A stretch of DNA of 64,000 bases from Stachybotrys elegans (Eukaryota; Ascomycota; Sordariomycetes; Hypocreales; Stachybotryaceae): NCBI GenBank assembly GCA_020746835.1, contig JAGPNK010000013.1, positions 496,001 to 560,000 of the forward strand, in the 5' to 3' direction. A program made the position numbers and the translations under genes. Positions 34,562 through 46,821 of this stretch are shown piece by piece. Every line of letters starts with the position of its first letter. Position 1 is the first letter of the stretch. Under the pieces are notes generated by a model. It saw only the letters and a program-made list of their open reading frames with translations. It had not been told where the DNA came from and did no database searches.

Positions 34562-35860
34562 TCATGCACCATTGTCGGTCCAGACGGGCAGATTCAGATC
34601 CACCACGATGGGCTTGTTGAATTTCTTGCCTCCGATGTGAGGATATCTGCTCTTCATGATGGCTGCGTTGACGATGCATGTCTCTTGCCTCCCGAGCCGA
34701 CCCGCCAGCGCATGGCTGTCGCAGCGTCCTGATGCAGGATCCCCGCCCAACCCGATGATGCTGCTGCCAGCGATTTGGGCATCAACGATGTCGGAGCCAA
34801 ACGAGTACTGCACAGACTTGGGTTCGTGGACTCTACGTCCTGTAGCCAAGTCCGCGTGTGCGTCGGCCACGGCGGAGGATTCTGCATTTGACCCGCCGCC
34901 GGGTGAACCATCATTTGCAAGGCAGGGTGCCTTTCGACCCGTGAGGTCTACCAGGCTGATCTTCTTGCTCCCAACGCCGGGGTCGTCCCACCGAACAACG
35001 GATGCCTCTGCGTACTTGACGTTCTGCGAACCGAGGTCCCATTGTACACGTTGGGCACCGCGTCCGTCGTGGATGTGACCGCAGACTGCCAACCTGGGAC
35101 GGACCCTCCACAGGGCTCGACGCAGAGCCTCGCAGCCCGTAGCCCGACGCTCGTCGGTTTCGTCACAGTGCGTCCTGGCGGGAGTGTGCGTCACGACAAT
35201 ATCTGTGTCCAGCGGGATCGAACCCCATAGGTTCGTGAGTTCCGAGTGGTTGGATATGGTGGTGGGAGCGTCATAGTAGAAGGCCCAGAGCCCATGACGA
35301 GGCGAGTAGGGCGATCCAAAGATAGTGAAGATGGTATGGGGACCATCGGGCGAGCTCAGGCGCACCGTGGCCGAGGAGTGGCAAAGGTACGTGATGGATG
35401 ACGACGAGGCCAGGAGAGAGAGACAATCAGCCGACGATTGAGGATCTTGGTTATGGAAGTAGGAGCCGTGCTCTGCGTAGAAATCCTTGTCTAGGGTAAC
35501 GTCATGGTTGCCTGCCGCGAGATGAAGGTGTGAGCTGCGGATGATGGTCCAAGATGATGACATGGAGCCGTGGTTTGCCCACCTGCTATGACGATTTTGG
35601 CCTCAAACTTTGTGCTTTCGAGCCACTTGACGGCTCTCGAGAGCTGGGCGACGAAGATTTAGCAAGCTGGTGCCTCGGCCGGCATGTGGCAAAGCAAGAA
35701 GCAGAGAGACGTCACGGCTGGGAATCACCTCAGAGTAGCTGCCCTGGTTTGTGAGATCGCCGGCGTGGATGAGGACGTCGCCTTCTGGGAGGTTGACGGT
35801 GCAGTTATGGGTGTCTGAGATGCAGACTATCCTGGTCCGACGGAATCTGGGCGAAGCCAT
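34562..35860 (-). CDS. Calcineurin-like metallophosphoesterase, 380 aa
   Basis: Exons are 35860-35729, 35643-35583 and 35511-34562, all in frame. The five metal-binding blocks of the family are present: ISDTHN (about residue 14), GDVLIHAGDLTNQG, GNHD (about 65), VVTHTPA and CGHIHDGRG. The family uses two metal ions to hydrolyse phosphate esters, and the form seen here resembles the fungal/animal MPPED (UPF0046-like) group; the natural substrate is unknown. The C-terminal part (ETCIVNAAIMKSRYPH, then KKFNKPIVVDLNLPVW) is a fungal signature I recall for this group. No signal peptide, so probably cytosolic. A frame upstream of 35860 lacks an ATG. Confidence 0.87.
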
Positions 35861-38558
35861 GCTGAGCAGGCCGAGGGACGCTTCACTGGGAGGATATCGT
35901 GGTTGCGGGCAGTTTGATTTGAGGGAGACGGGTGGTTTGCTGGCTGTGAATTGTATACGCAATGTCGTCCCAATTGATATGAGGCAAGGGACGCGATGCA
36001 GCGATTCCGTGGCGATAGGTATGATGGTGGTAAAGATGAAGATAGACGATGGTTGTGTTTGCGAGATGAATCAATTGGCTGTTGAATTGATGCGACTACC
36101 TTCTCTTCTAGCCTGCCCTGTCCTCCGTGAGTCACGCCTGCCTCGACAAAGCCTTCTCTCACCAAAAGGTACATACATACCGCTTCTACATCTATCTTAT
36201 TCAAAGTCGGGTTTGTTTCTCCGTTGCAAATGTCTGGCGATCTGTCGACCAACGCAGGGCAACCTCATTTCATATGTCTGTGTGATTCATGCACATTGAC
36301 CAACATCAGACCCGAAACCAGACATCAGCCTCGTCTTGAACCTTTTTGGTCACCCCCAGTCGTGCTGCTTCTCCGCAGAAATCAAGGCCAAAGTACCGGT
36401 ACTTGGGGATGAAAAGTGGAGTTTGCGAGCTGACGGGCCAATACCAAGAAACATGTTTCTTCGGTTGCTGTCAAGGCGATGATGTTGAACATTTCAAGGA
36501 AGCAAAAACACATGAATCAGACTGTTTGCTTGGGATGAACGGAGAGACAGGTGACGACGCTGTTGAGACTGCGCAGGTGAAGGTCTAGACATGTGTCTCA
36601 GTGCCTGCTGTTGGTGGGTTTGCTTTGTTGATATGCCTGTCGGTATCCTGGAGAACCTACGACGAGGTGGATTGCGTTGTGCCAGGAAGCCCAGACTAGT
36701 CAGACACGAAGAAGAAGAGTTTGGCCCAGAACCTTGCAAACTTTGTCCTTCGGACTCAGGTACGGGATCTTCAATGATCAGCCATCGTGCAGGGCAATTT
36801 CTCAACGTACCACGGCACCGGCAATGCGACTGTGATTGGGACGGTGGTGACGGCTGGCTTGTGTAATCTCGGCAACGGCCAGGGTTCGTTCCCCCTTGGC
36901 TTTTGACAAGAAGACATCGCGGACATTAACCCAGATAAGGTGGAGCGAGCAGGGGCATCGCGTAGAAAAAAGACCAGCTATGATAAAAAAGTTTCAACGG
37001 TTTTTAATGCAGCGCGTTTGGGTGAGAGAGAGAGCGAGATAGAGCGAGTGTGTTCGTCGGTCTTATGTTTGGACGAGGACAACGCAGCCATTGCGTCCAG
37101 ATTACTGGCCGGTCGGACCCCTTGCATTGCGCGCCCATGTCTTTGCCAGCACCCAGTCACGTCTCGCCTCTGCCATCTCCTTGCTCCCGTCCGTCGGGGA
37201 AGGGGCCTGGGGGCTGCCGCGATAGGCCGATGTGCCCTGCATATCTACGACGCACCTGGCTGCAGATGGGGCCCGAATGTTTACTGCTATTCGCTGCTGG
37301 AGTGACCTGAGAGGTTGCACTAATCTCTTCATACATACGATATCGGTAGTACATCCCTAGGTATGCAAAAGAAACGGATACCGCGGCCATGGTTGGGAGT
37401 TAGAAATTGGTTTGACGTGCCCGTCCCGCCTTGTCCTGCTCGCCCGTGCAATAGTGGATAGAGGCTTCCGCCGCCTCATCGCCGTTATTTAGTATTGCCT
37501 AGTACCTATGTAGGTACCTACAGTGTGTACATACATAGGTACATATGGCACGTCTGGACGCGCTAAGGCCTCGAATCAATGCAGACAGCCCCAAGCGAGA
37601 GACTGCACCTGGGATGCTGGACGGTGCGCCGCGCCACTAAACAGCAGACTTTGAAGGCTTGTAGGGCCGTTGGCGGGCTAGAAATTATCAGCGGTCGTCG
37701 GCTGGGGTTGCTGCATAGACCACCTCTACGGGCCCCGCTAAGTGCCGAAAAATGGCCTAGGTGCACACGCTAGGACACCCTCCAGTCTGCTCTAGTGCGC
37801 CATGTACCTGTACTTGGCCGCGCCTTGGGCCTTGCTGCCCTGTAGAGGCACATTGGCGAGCCAGCCGACCAACCACCTGCGACCCTCCCCAATCTAAAGG
37901 GCCAATCTGCCAATTGGTTCCGTGGATCGATCCATTCCGCATAACTGGATATCCAATTCCAATGCCTTTTCGCCTTTGGACCTTGGTTGTCGTTGTCGTC
38001 CCGTCCCCCTCGTCCATCCTGCCGCTGTCGCGTTCTCCAGGAACCGTCATGCGGATTGCTTCACGCAGAGCACTGCCCTGCCCGTCCTCCTGCTGCTGAT
38101 CCCCCGACAAGTCTCACTCACCATTCACCAATCACCGGCAGCAGCAGAGACATCAATTGCGTTAGAGCCGTGAAATACAGTGCCCCACCCGCCCCCCTTG
38201 CGCGCTCTGCTGCATCCAACCGCCATAACCACCTATCAACCACCACCCAGACCATCCATCACCTGCCTCCTGAAGACCGCACATTGCAGGCTCAGAAAAC
38301 AACCTTACCTGCATACTTCACAACCTCCGCCGCCCTCAGCTGCAAGTTACACCACCACGGCGCCCTGGCTCGTGCCTGGATACGCTATTTTCGACATTTT
38401 TCTTGACCTTCCGCCTCTCCCGTCGCGTCCCGACATCTGCTAGCCTGGTAGCACCAACAACTTGCGAGCACCCTCCTCCTCTTCCTGCCCCCCCCTAACC
38501 AACCGGTCGTTTTACTCCATCGCCGTGTGTAGAAGGGTCGAGGCCACGGCCGACCTCG
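35861..38558. other. Intergenic: divergent phosphoesterase/teaR promoter region
   Basis: About 2.7 kb with no supported gene. It includes an 11-bp inverted repeat at 37502-37542 inside a stretch of GTACCTA/TAGGTAC units. The 300 bases before teaR are pyrimidine-rich, as expected for a leader. Confidence 0.45.
37502..37542. repeat. Inverted repeat, 11-bp arms
   Basis: GTACCTATGTA at 37502-37512 and its exact complement at 37532-37542, with a 19-nt loop that itself contains GGTACC. Confidence 0.8.
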
Positions 38559-39103
38559 ATGGCTGTGGCTTCTTCCGCCATGACTGCTACGGCTACCATT
38601 ACCCCCCCGGCGAGCAGTCATGGAGAGGGCAACCATTGGGGCTACGAGGTGAGTGGCTGTGCACAAATACAATGGCACACCGGGTATATGGGGGAAGCGT
38701 TGTGACTGACAAAGGTGATGCAGCCCAAGACCTTCGACCATAATGGAGACGAAGACTACGATCCAGCAACCGACGCTTTCCACGATGACCGTCCGAGAAA
38801 CTTCCGCAAGACATCCTCCGGGGCTGAGGTAGGTGGAAGCCGGTGGGAGCATGACCCGAACGTCATGTCACCACCCCTGGGGTCTGACCCCAAGATGGAA
38901 AACTCGTACGCCCTCGAGTCTTCAAGCCGTGCTCGCCACAGCGCCGACGAGAATGGCCGGTCCTCTCACCACGCGCAAGAAAACGAAATGCAGGTCGACC
39001 ACTCCAAATGGATCCACCGAGACAAGCTCGCCCGGATCGAGAGCGAGGAGCTGCAGGCTGCCGGAATATTCCTCCCCAAGACGCGTGCCCCGAGCAAGCA
39101 GCG

Positions 39104-39134
<31 letters not shown>

Positions 39135-40160
39135 CAGAGCCGCCTGAGGCGTGGAACCGATGCCTCGGAGCAGAGCCACAGCCGCTCCCGCAAGAACTCG
39201 CTGGCCGTCGAGCAGCGCAACACCGAATCCTCCTCTCAGAATTGGGACCTTAGGACGCCCGAGGAGATTGCCGAGGAGGAGGCCGAGGCCTATTTCAGCA
39301 ACAACGGCCTCAAGGGCGGCTCCCGGATCCCCGTCGCCAAGACGAGTCCTGCGCCCATCCCAGTCGACTACCTCGAACGAGCAGCACCGGCAGCACGCAA
39401 GACGTCCGAGAGCCCCGAGGACGGCACCATTCTCTACACCACCAAGACGCGGTCTCGTAGCGCGAGCGCCAGCGCCAGGGATGCCGACTCGACCCATCTG
39501 GCCGTGGGGACGAAGCCTGCTGGACCAGACGCTTCACCCAGGAAGAACGCCAACAGCAGGAAGTCGTCGGGCCCCAAGCCGGCGCAGGGCAGACCCAAGA
39601 CGCGATCCGGCAGGGACTCGAGCGCCAACAGCGGGACAAGGCCGTCAACGCGGTCCGGGGAGCTCTCGGGAACCAAGCCCATGGAGGGCGACCCGCCGTG
39701 GATCGTCAGCGCCTACAAGCCGGATCCTCGCCTGCCGCCCGACCAGCAGCTGCTCCCTACCGTCGCTAAGAGACTTCAGCAGGAGAAGTGGGAGAAGGAA
39801 GGCAAATTTGGAGACGTCTACGACAGGGACTTCCGCCCCCTCAATGACAACGCCTTCCTCAAGCCCCCCGAGGGCGAGGACAAGCCGGCAACGGGGACCG
39901 AGGGCCAGCAGGACGAGTGGCCGCTGCGGCAGCAGGACGCGCCTAAGAGCCCGCGGGCACCCGGGTCCTACTCGACCATGCCTAAGATCTCCGACAAGAC
40001 GGCCCAGAGCCCCGTGCCCAGCCCTCGCATGCAGGCGACGCCCCAGATGCAGAAGGTGCCGACGCACTCCACCATCCCCCCGGCTCCCGCGGCGCAGGAG
40101 AACACGGTCGAGGAGAAGGAGTCCAAGGACGGTGGCTGTGGATGCTGCGTGGTTATGTGA
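38559..40160 (+). CDS. teaR: TeaR-like cell-end marker receptor (prenylated), 508 aa
   Basis: In Aspergillus, TeaR is a farnesylated protein at the hyphal tip membrane that anchors TeaA, delivered by microtubules, and so keeps growth straight. Exons are 38559-38648 and 38724-40160; the first ends GNHWGYE and the second begins PKTFDHNG. The protein is mostly disordered, with RDRDRDRD and Ser/Arg stretches. Near the C-terminus is the conserved piece PPWIVSAYKPDPRLPPDQQ followed by KRLQQEKWEKEGKFG. It ends CGCCVVM, where CVVM is a CaaX prenylation box; the neighbouring cysteines could be palmitoylated. Domain order and ending match fungal TeaR. Confidence 0.87.
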
Positions 40161-41122
40161 GACGGAGTCGTCAACGGCCTACTATCTCGATATCAAAAGA
40201 TGTCCCCTCCCCTCCCTCCTCGAACCTTGCCCGCCACCGCTTTTTCTTTCTTTGCGCGGGGTTTGGTTTCATTATACCCTCTCTGGTTCTACTGCGTACC
40301 ATTGACGATGTTTACGACCTTTTGACAAATTCCCTCTTTGCCTTCTCAGCCGTTTGTGTTACTTGAGCCCTCTTGCCATATCAGACCGCCTGGCCGGCGC
40401 AACCAAACCAACCACGATATCGAATCTCTTTTCTTTGCGTCGACATATCCCCCCGCACTACCTCGCGGGGCCCAGCTTCATGCCAACCTCGTTTCTACCG
40501 TCTGTGTAGATCTTGGGAAGCAGCCAAGTCCGGAATTCCCATTCCAGCCCTCGATGGCTGCCGCAACAACCACCACCCACCTCAAATCAGGTTATATATG
40601 TATTTAATCGTCAGCTGCTGAGCGATTGCTTTCTTATCTTCTCCCTTTACCACATGGCCACGCTCGGCTTTTCAAGGTGTCTATCTGTCCAGCACTTGTC
40701 TTTCCCTTATTCCCCGACCCAACCCACTTCCTCGTTTAGTTTTCTCAGTTCTCTTTCATTTTCGGTTTTTGCTGTTTTGTTTCCGCGTGTCCATTTTTTT
40801 TGCGGAAAAGGGTGGTCAGTTATTCTAGACTTCTAGTGATTTTTCTTGACAGGTGAGAGAGTAGAGAACCCTGGCAGGGTGGAGGAGGGAGAGTTGGCGG
40901 TTCTTTGGAGAGAAAAGAGAAAGAGAGAGAGAGCCGTCGTCAGGACAATGAGATGAGAAAGTTGATCTATGCGGTCCCCAAGTCGATGTGAAGAATTACG
41001 TAGGTTTGTTCGAGATGTGCTAAGCTCGCGATAGGATCAAATTGTTGGCGCTGAAGAATGGACAAGCAGACAGCCGTACGTCTTTATACCAACGCTTGTA
41101 TTCCGTCATCCTTCTCTTCTAT
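40161..41122. other. Intergenic: convergent 3' flanks of teaR and the GST gene
   Basis: No gene is seen. It is T-rich on the plus strand with scattered ATTTTT runs. Confidence 0.5.
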
Positions 41123-42042
41123 TTACTTCTTGGCATCATCCTTCATACCACTCTGGATCCAAGCCCTCGAAGCCGCAGCCTTCTGGTCCAGCTCTTCCTC
41201 CGTCATCTTCTCATAGTCGAGAGCACCATGCCTGGACGGAACGTGACGACCCTTTTCCACACCGGGACGCTCCAGAAGCTTGAGCATCCATTTCTTCAGG
41301 CTGGGAAACTCGCTAAGATCCACGCCTCCCCATTCTGTCCAGCTACGTTAGAAGAGAGAAATCTTGGATGGGGAGAAGATGTTTGACGTACTTGCGTCGA
41401 TAACCCAGGGCCAGCAGGCGAGGTCGGCAATGGTGCAGCGGTCGCCGACCAGGTAGCCTGAGGGAGAGGCGGCAAGGTGGTCGTCCATGACGCGGTAGAG
41501 GCGGCGGGACTCGTTGACGTAGCGGTTGATGCCGTACTCGATGGTCTCGGGGGCATAACCTGTGCTGTGTCAGTGACTCCGAGGATGAAGAAGGGGGAGG
41601 ACGGACGTTTGAAGTGGTTGGCCTGGCCTCTCATAGGACCGAGGCCGCCCATCTGCCACATGAGCTAAAGAGCGTTAGCCATCAAGCCTCCTTAAAGAGA
41701 CGAGGGGGAGGAGGAGCATACCCAAGAAGTCATCTCCCAATACTCGGGTGTGTCGCGGGGGTAAGACAGCTTGTACTCGGTGTCATACTTGTCGACGAGG
41801 TACTGCATGATGGCGCCGGTCTCAAAGACGCGCTGGAGGGAGCCATCGGGGCGCTTGTCGGTGATGGCGGGGATGCGGCCGTTGGGGTTGATGGCGAGGA
41901 ACCAGGGTTCCTTTTGCTCGTTGGCCGTGAGCTTGACGTCGCGGAGCTCGTACTCGAGGTCGAGCTCGGCGAGGAGGATGGTGACTTTGATGCCGTTGGG
42001 GGTGGCAGCCGTGTAGAGCGTGATGTCGGTGCTGCGGCCCAT
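41123..42042 (-). CDS. Glutathione S-transferase, Ure2p-like, 252 aa
   Basis: Exons are 42042-41722, 41664-41607, 41559-41392 and 41334-41123. The N-terminal thioredoxin-like domain has LYTAATPNGIKVTILL, NPNGRIPAI (cis-Pro of the glutathione site) and FETGAIMQYL. The all-helical domain has LVGDRCTIADLACWPWV and LLERPGVEKGR. The ATPNGIKV/NPNGRIPAI form is characteristic of Ure2-like and GstB-type fungal transferases. It lacks a Ure2 prion region, so it is probably a detoxifying transferase or glutathione peroxidase rather than a nitrogen regulator. In the last intron two AG sites lie 8 nt apart; only the downstream one keeps frame and gives the expected WGGVDLSEFP. Confidence 0.87.
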
Positions 42043-42991
42043 GGTGATGATGACTAGTTAAGATGGTTTGACTTGGTTTGTATATTACAGGGAGGAAGTG
42101 TGTATGTGTGAGATGATGTGTATTGCTGTGATATAGGTGAGGCTCGGAGCTATGAGGGCATGGAGCTTCTTTTGCTTGGTATATGTAGCTGTTTTGTCTG
42201 GGGAATAAGTGGAGACGGATTGACGTTATGATGGCTCATGCTTAGGAATCAGGAGGTTGAACCCGCAGTTCTAGCGTGGGACATACGAATGATGGATGGA
42301 TGGATGGATGGAGGTGAGGTGGGTGAGGTGGATGAGGTTGTGAGTGAGGGGGTTGCATGTATGAGGGGTTCACGATGATGTTGCACTGGGGTGGCCGGGA
42401 CGTCAGTTATTGGATGCAGAGGTATAACGTATAACCAAGATATGAAGATTTGCTTAAACTATTTTATTAATGACATGGAGTGAGTTTCCTCGAGATGTTT
42501 GTTGTGGTTTGAGGTTGTTATGAATGATGATGTGGGTTTGGAGTTGGTTGCTCCTCAATAGAGGCACAGTCTAAAGACGACATATTGAAGGTACAAGTAC
42601 CGTGCAACTCAGTTAAAAAGCAAATATTCAGAATACCTGTAAAGATATTTGGTTTCTTATAGGCATTTCAAGTAAACGGCAACAAGAACCACAATCACAT
42701 GACGCGCTAAGCGCTGTTCCGCCATGACTAGCCGTTCCGTGAATTTAGTGGCGTGGGCATGGCGCTGTAAGCTCGGCAGCCACCTGCAACGATGCCACCT
42801 ACCTAATCCAACCTCCGAACCTCCATCTCCCATCTTACGTGAACTTTGCACCGCCAACATATATCCCCTCTCTCTTCTTCCTCACTTTCTTCTTTTTTGA
42901 CACATAGCTCCGCCCATCTGAACTTCTTGTTTTCGACCATGAGATAGACTCTCTATCGGTCAATTAACCCCCCCCTCCATTGATTTCCATC
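42043..42991. other. Intergenic: divergent GST/FAD synthase promoter
   Basis: No gene is seen. It contains a GATG tetranucleotide repeat at 42291-42312. Confidence 0.5.
42291..42312. repeat. (GATG)n tetranucleotide repeat
   Basis: Five and a half perfect GATG units about 250 bp upstream of the GST start. Confidence 0.85.
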
Positions 42992-44270
42992 ATGGCCCCT
43001 ACCGACCTGCCGCCTCACGACTACCCCGCCAAATCGCCGCCCTCCGCGCATCCGCCGTCCGACCGCCCGCTTCACGATGTATGCCACGCCCTCAAAGATA
43101 AGATCGACGCCTTCCTCGCAGAGCAGCCCGACGACCCGCGCCTGCGCCATGTCCAGGACAAGCTGCGCGAGTCCATGGCCATTGTCGAGCAGGCCCTGAA
43201 CCAGTACGAGTATGCGCCGGCCCTCCTCCTCCTCCTCCTCTCCCTCCCGCCAGCACCGCGCCCCTCGTTGACACGCTTCCTCCCCCAACAGACCTGACCA
43301 ATTCGCGCTCTCCTGGAACGGCGGCAAGGACTGTACGTTTTGCGCCCACTTCCTTTGTGTTGAAATCAAGGACTCCATACTTGGCACGGCCCGTGGTCCC
43401 GTGGACCCGAGTACCCTCCCTATTCGGCATCCCTCGATGGAGAAGCCGGATGACCCTCGCCCTTGGTGATGAAACACGATAAGGCTAACACGTATTTTGC
43501 TCAAAGGCCTCGTCATGCTCGTTATCCTGCTCGCCTCCATCGCCCGCTGTTACCCCAGACACGACCCGTCCAAGGCGGATGAGCCCAACGGAACCTCTAC
43601 CTCCTCGTCCTTGTCCTCCTCCACGTCATTCCCCGAAAAGCTCCACGCCGTCTACATTGTGTCTGCGCAGCCCTTTGCCGAGGTGGACGAGTTTGTGGAG
43701 TCGTCAAGCGCAGAGTATCACCTCGACACGGCCCGCTTCACGTCGTCGATGAAGGATGGGCTGGGTGAGTTTCTCAAGCGGGATCAGAACATAAAGGCCG
43801 TCTTTGTGGGCACGCGGAGGACGGATCCGCATGGCGAGAACTTGAAGCCGTTTCATCCTACGGACCCTGGCTGGCCGCCCGTTATGCGGCTCCATCCTGT
43901 CCTGGAATGGCGACTAGGTGAGATACGCACCCGCCTGTGTGCCTGGGTGAAGACGTATAAGCTAACGGCTGAATACAGCGGAGATTTGGACAGTGAGTGG
44001 TGTTTTCGGGAAGGACGACGTGAGTGTGCTAACCGGAATAGTTTATCCGCCATCTGGGCATCCCGTACTGTCCCTTATACGATCAAGTAGGTTAGCCCAC
44101 CGCATGCTGTGCGCAGTGTACTGACAGGTCAGGGATACACAAGCCTCGGCGGACGGCTCGACACGCTGCCGAACCCGCGTCTAAAGAAGGAGGATGGCAA
44201 AGTGGACGGCTTCCGCCCGGCCTACGAGCTGATAGAGGACGATGCCGAGCGGCTGGGGCGGTACGGCTGA
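42992..44270 (+). CDS. fad1: FAD synthase (FMN adenylyltransferase), 288 aa
   Basis: Converts FMN and ATP to FAD. It belongs to the PAPS-reductase-like fold, like yeast Fad1. Six exons: 42992-43209, 43292-43332, 43507-43917, 43979-43992, 44042-44086 and 44133-44270. The ATP-binding SWNGGKDCLV crosses the exon 2/3 border. VFVGTRRTDPHGENL, FHPTDPGWPP and MRLHPVLEW follow; a 14-nt microexon supplies EIWT; then FIRHLGIPYCPLYDQ and GYTSLGGRLDTLPN, all hallmarks of Fad1. No mitochondrial presequence is evident. The microexon is required to keep frame and restores the conserved EIW motif, so I trust it. Confidence 0.92.
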
Positions 44271-45007
44271 GGGAGCAGGGCGACTTGCTTGTTTCTGTTT
44301 TAGAGCCGGTTTTGGATAGACAAATAGAGCAGCCAGGCCACATCTGGAGGCACGAGCATGGCATGGCATGGCATGAGCATAAGCGTGAGCCTGTTTGTCC
44401 TTATTCCGAGGAAGATATCCACCGGCATGCACATATCGCTGCCGCCACGGCACGAAGTAGCTACGAGCCCAAGACCCAGATGTCGCATACTGGTACCGCA
44501 AGATGACCTACCACCAGTCTAGTAACAATTAGCAAGCCCACGACTTGTGGATTGTTGGCTGTTTACGTCATGTCAGACAGAGCCTGTAGAATGCGATCCA
44601 GACAGTCGAGTTGTCAACTATGACAAGTCCAACACCCAACAACACCGCAGCATGCAAAACCTCCCTTTCCTAGCTATGAAGTAATCAATCAACAAGCACC
44701 TCCGCCCTCCCTCTCTCTCTTCTTTTGTTTCCACCCCTCCACGAGAAAGAAAGAAAGAAATAAAAGCAGCTCCCACTCCGAACAAGGACAAGACCCACCT
44801 TGTACGCGCTCGCCACTCTGATATTTTTAATTTTTTTATACGACTGCCGAATACGCTTGGAGTGAGGATGAATCACGCCGGATGAATCAGGCCGCGCCGA
44901 TCTTCGGGTGTCCGTCTCACTTCACAACCTCCAACAACCTTTCCCTTCCTCCTCTCTCACATCAATCCTCCAACTTCAACCATTCCCTGTCATAACCAGC
45001 CCCAACC
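44271..45007. other. Intergenic: fad1 3' flank and DHA2 transporter promoter
   Basis: No gene is seen. It holds a GCATG repeat near 44358-44372, a (GAAA)n tract near 44742-44760 and pyrimidine-rich DNA before 45008. Confidence 0.5.
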
Positions 45008-46821
45008 ATGTCCTCCTCCGACGCAGAAACCCCCACGACGCAGAGACGTCCCCCCTCCTCGTCCCGCCCTCGGAGCAGGCAGCGGCATGGCGGCCCCCGC
45101 GCGGCTTCCTCTGGATCCAGCTCGCCATCATGACAAACGTCTTCCTCTACGCCTTTGACAGCACCATCATGGCCTCGACCTACGCCGTCATCTCCTCCGA
45201 GTTTGACGCCGCCAACACGGCCTCCTGGCTCACCACCTCGTACCTCATCACGAGCACCTCCTTCCAGCCCTTGTACGGCCGCGTCTCCGACATCTTTGGA
45301 CGCCGCGTGTGCTTCTTCATTTCCACGGTGACCTTTGGCCTGGGCTGTTTGGGCTGTGGGCTTGCGGGGGATATCTTTGTCTTGAATTGTATGAGAGCGC
45401 TGGCTGGGTTTGGTGGTGGCGGGCTCATGACTATGGGTGAGCTCTCTCTCCCTATCTCTCATTCTTCTCCGCCCTCTTTGCTCAATTGCATTGATACGTG
45501 ATGCATTGGCTGACATAAATCATTGGGCAGCCACCATCATCAACTCTGACATGATCCCCTTCCGCAGGCGCGGCATGTACCAAGCCCTGCAAAACGGCAT
45601 ATTCGGCTTCGGCGCCATCTGCGGCGCCTCCTTTGGCGGCTCCATCGCCGACCACATCGGCTGGCGCTGGTGCTTCCTCCTCCAGCTGCCCTTCTCGCTT
45701 CTCGCCCTGCTCGTCGGCATCCTCGCCGTGCCCAACCAGCCCTCTGCCACCTCCGGCGGGGCCGGCTTCTCCCTTGACGAGGGCCTCGACGTGCTCTGGC
45801 GCCGAGTTGACTTTCTTGGCGCGCTGCTCCTCGTCTTTGCCGTGTCGACGCAGCTCCTGGGATTGAGCATGGGCGGCAACGAGCTGCCCTGGGATAGCCC
45901 CCTCGTTACGGGTTCCTTGTTGGGGAGTGTGGTGCTGTTTGCCGTGTTTTTGTATGTCGAGGCTACGACGACGTCGATTCCTGTGATTCCCCTGCGGCTG
46001 CTAAAGGGGAGGCTGCCCGTGGCAACGCAAATCGCCAATCTATTTGCCGGCATGGCCGCCTACGCTGTTCGTAAACCCCCCCTTTACACACAAATCACAG
46101 TTGCTGACAATAACAGTACCTCTTCATGCTCCCTCTTTACTTCCAGGTTATCCTCCTCGACTCGGCTACCACTGCTGGCGCGCGCCTCGCCATACCCTCC
46201 CTCGCCGCCCCCATCGGCGGTCTCATCGCCGGCGTCGTCATGTCCCGCTGGGGACTCCTCATCCCCCTCATCCGCTTTGGCGCCATCTTCATGACGATAG
46301 GCAACGCCCTCGTCCTCTCCCTCGCCTTCCAGGACTCCGCCTGGAAGTACGTCGTCTACATCTTTCCTGCCAGCCTCGGCACCGGTACCATCTACCCATC
46401 CATATTGTTTACATCGCTCGCTTCATTTGAGCACGCGGACCACGCCGTCTCAGCCTCGACCGTCTACCTGATTCGCTCACTCGGCTCAGTGTGGGGAGTG
46501 TCCATCTCTTCTGCGGTCATGCAGAATGTCCTGGCAGCCCGCTTGCCCGAAGCATTGAGTAACCTGCCCAACAAGTGGGAGGTATGCATCTCCTAGCTGC
46601 ACCACGGATGCCCAATGCTAACACTGACCCAGATCATTGAGGAGATTCGTCATTCCACAGAGGCATTGCGACATCTGCCTCCTGATGTCCAGCTCAAAGC
46701 CCGCCTGGTCTTCTACGAGGCCCTGCGGTACGCATTTTCGGCTTCCACAATTGTCGGCATGCTCGCCGTCCTGGCTTCATTCGTCGCCAGTCCGTCCAAG
46801 CTGAGGAGTACCCACTCATAG
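45008..46821 (+). CDS. MFS transporter, DHA2 / vacuolar basic amino acid type, with one-base frame break near the start
   Basis: Drug:H+ antiporter-2 family, close in style to fungal Vba/Fnx1 vacuolar basic amino acid transporters. Exons are 45008-45436, 45531-46066, 46117-46581 and 46633-46821. Motifs: NVFLYAFDSTIMAST (TM1), SWLTTSYLITSTSFQPLYGRVSDIFGRR (loop 2-3, GRxSDxxGRR), GFGGGGLMTM, GAICGASFGGSIADHIGWRWCF (motif C region). About 14 helices are expected. The well-placed ATG at 45008 is not in frame with TM1: the spliced length is 1619 nt, one short of a multiple of three. One extra C in the C-run 45030-45034 would restore the frame. Otherwise translation would start at 45130 inside TM1. 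Either an assembly error or a real lesion. Confidence 0.8.

Noticed and set aside
35210..35232. GGGATCGAACCCC, resembling a complementary tRNA B-box
   Set aside because: Lies inside the conserved coding sequence of the phosphoesterase, and no cloverleaf could be built around it.
41335..41350. Upstream acceptor (GTAG at about 41343) for the last GST intron
   Set aside because: Breaks the reading frame; the AG at 41336-41335 gives the conserved continuation.
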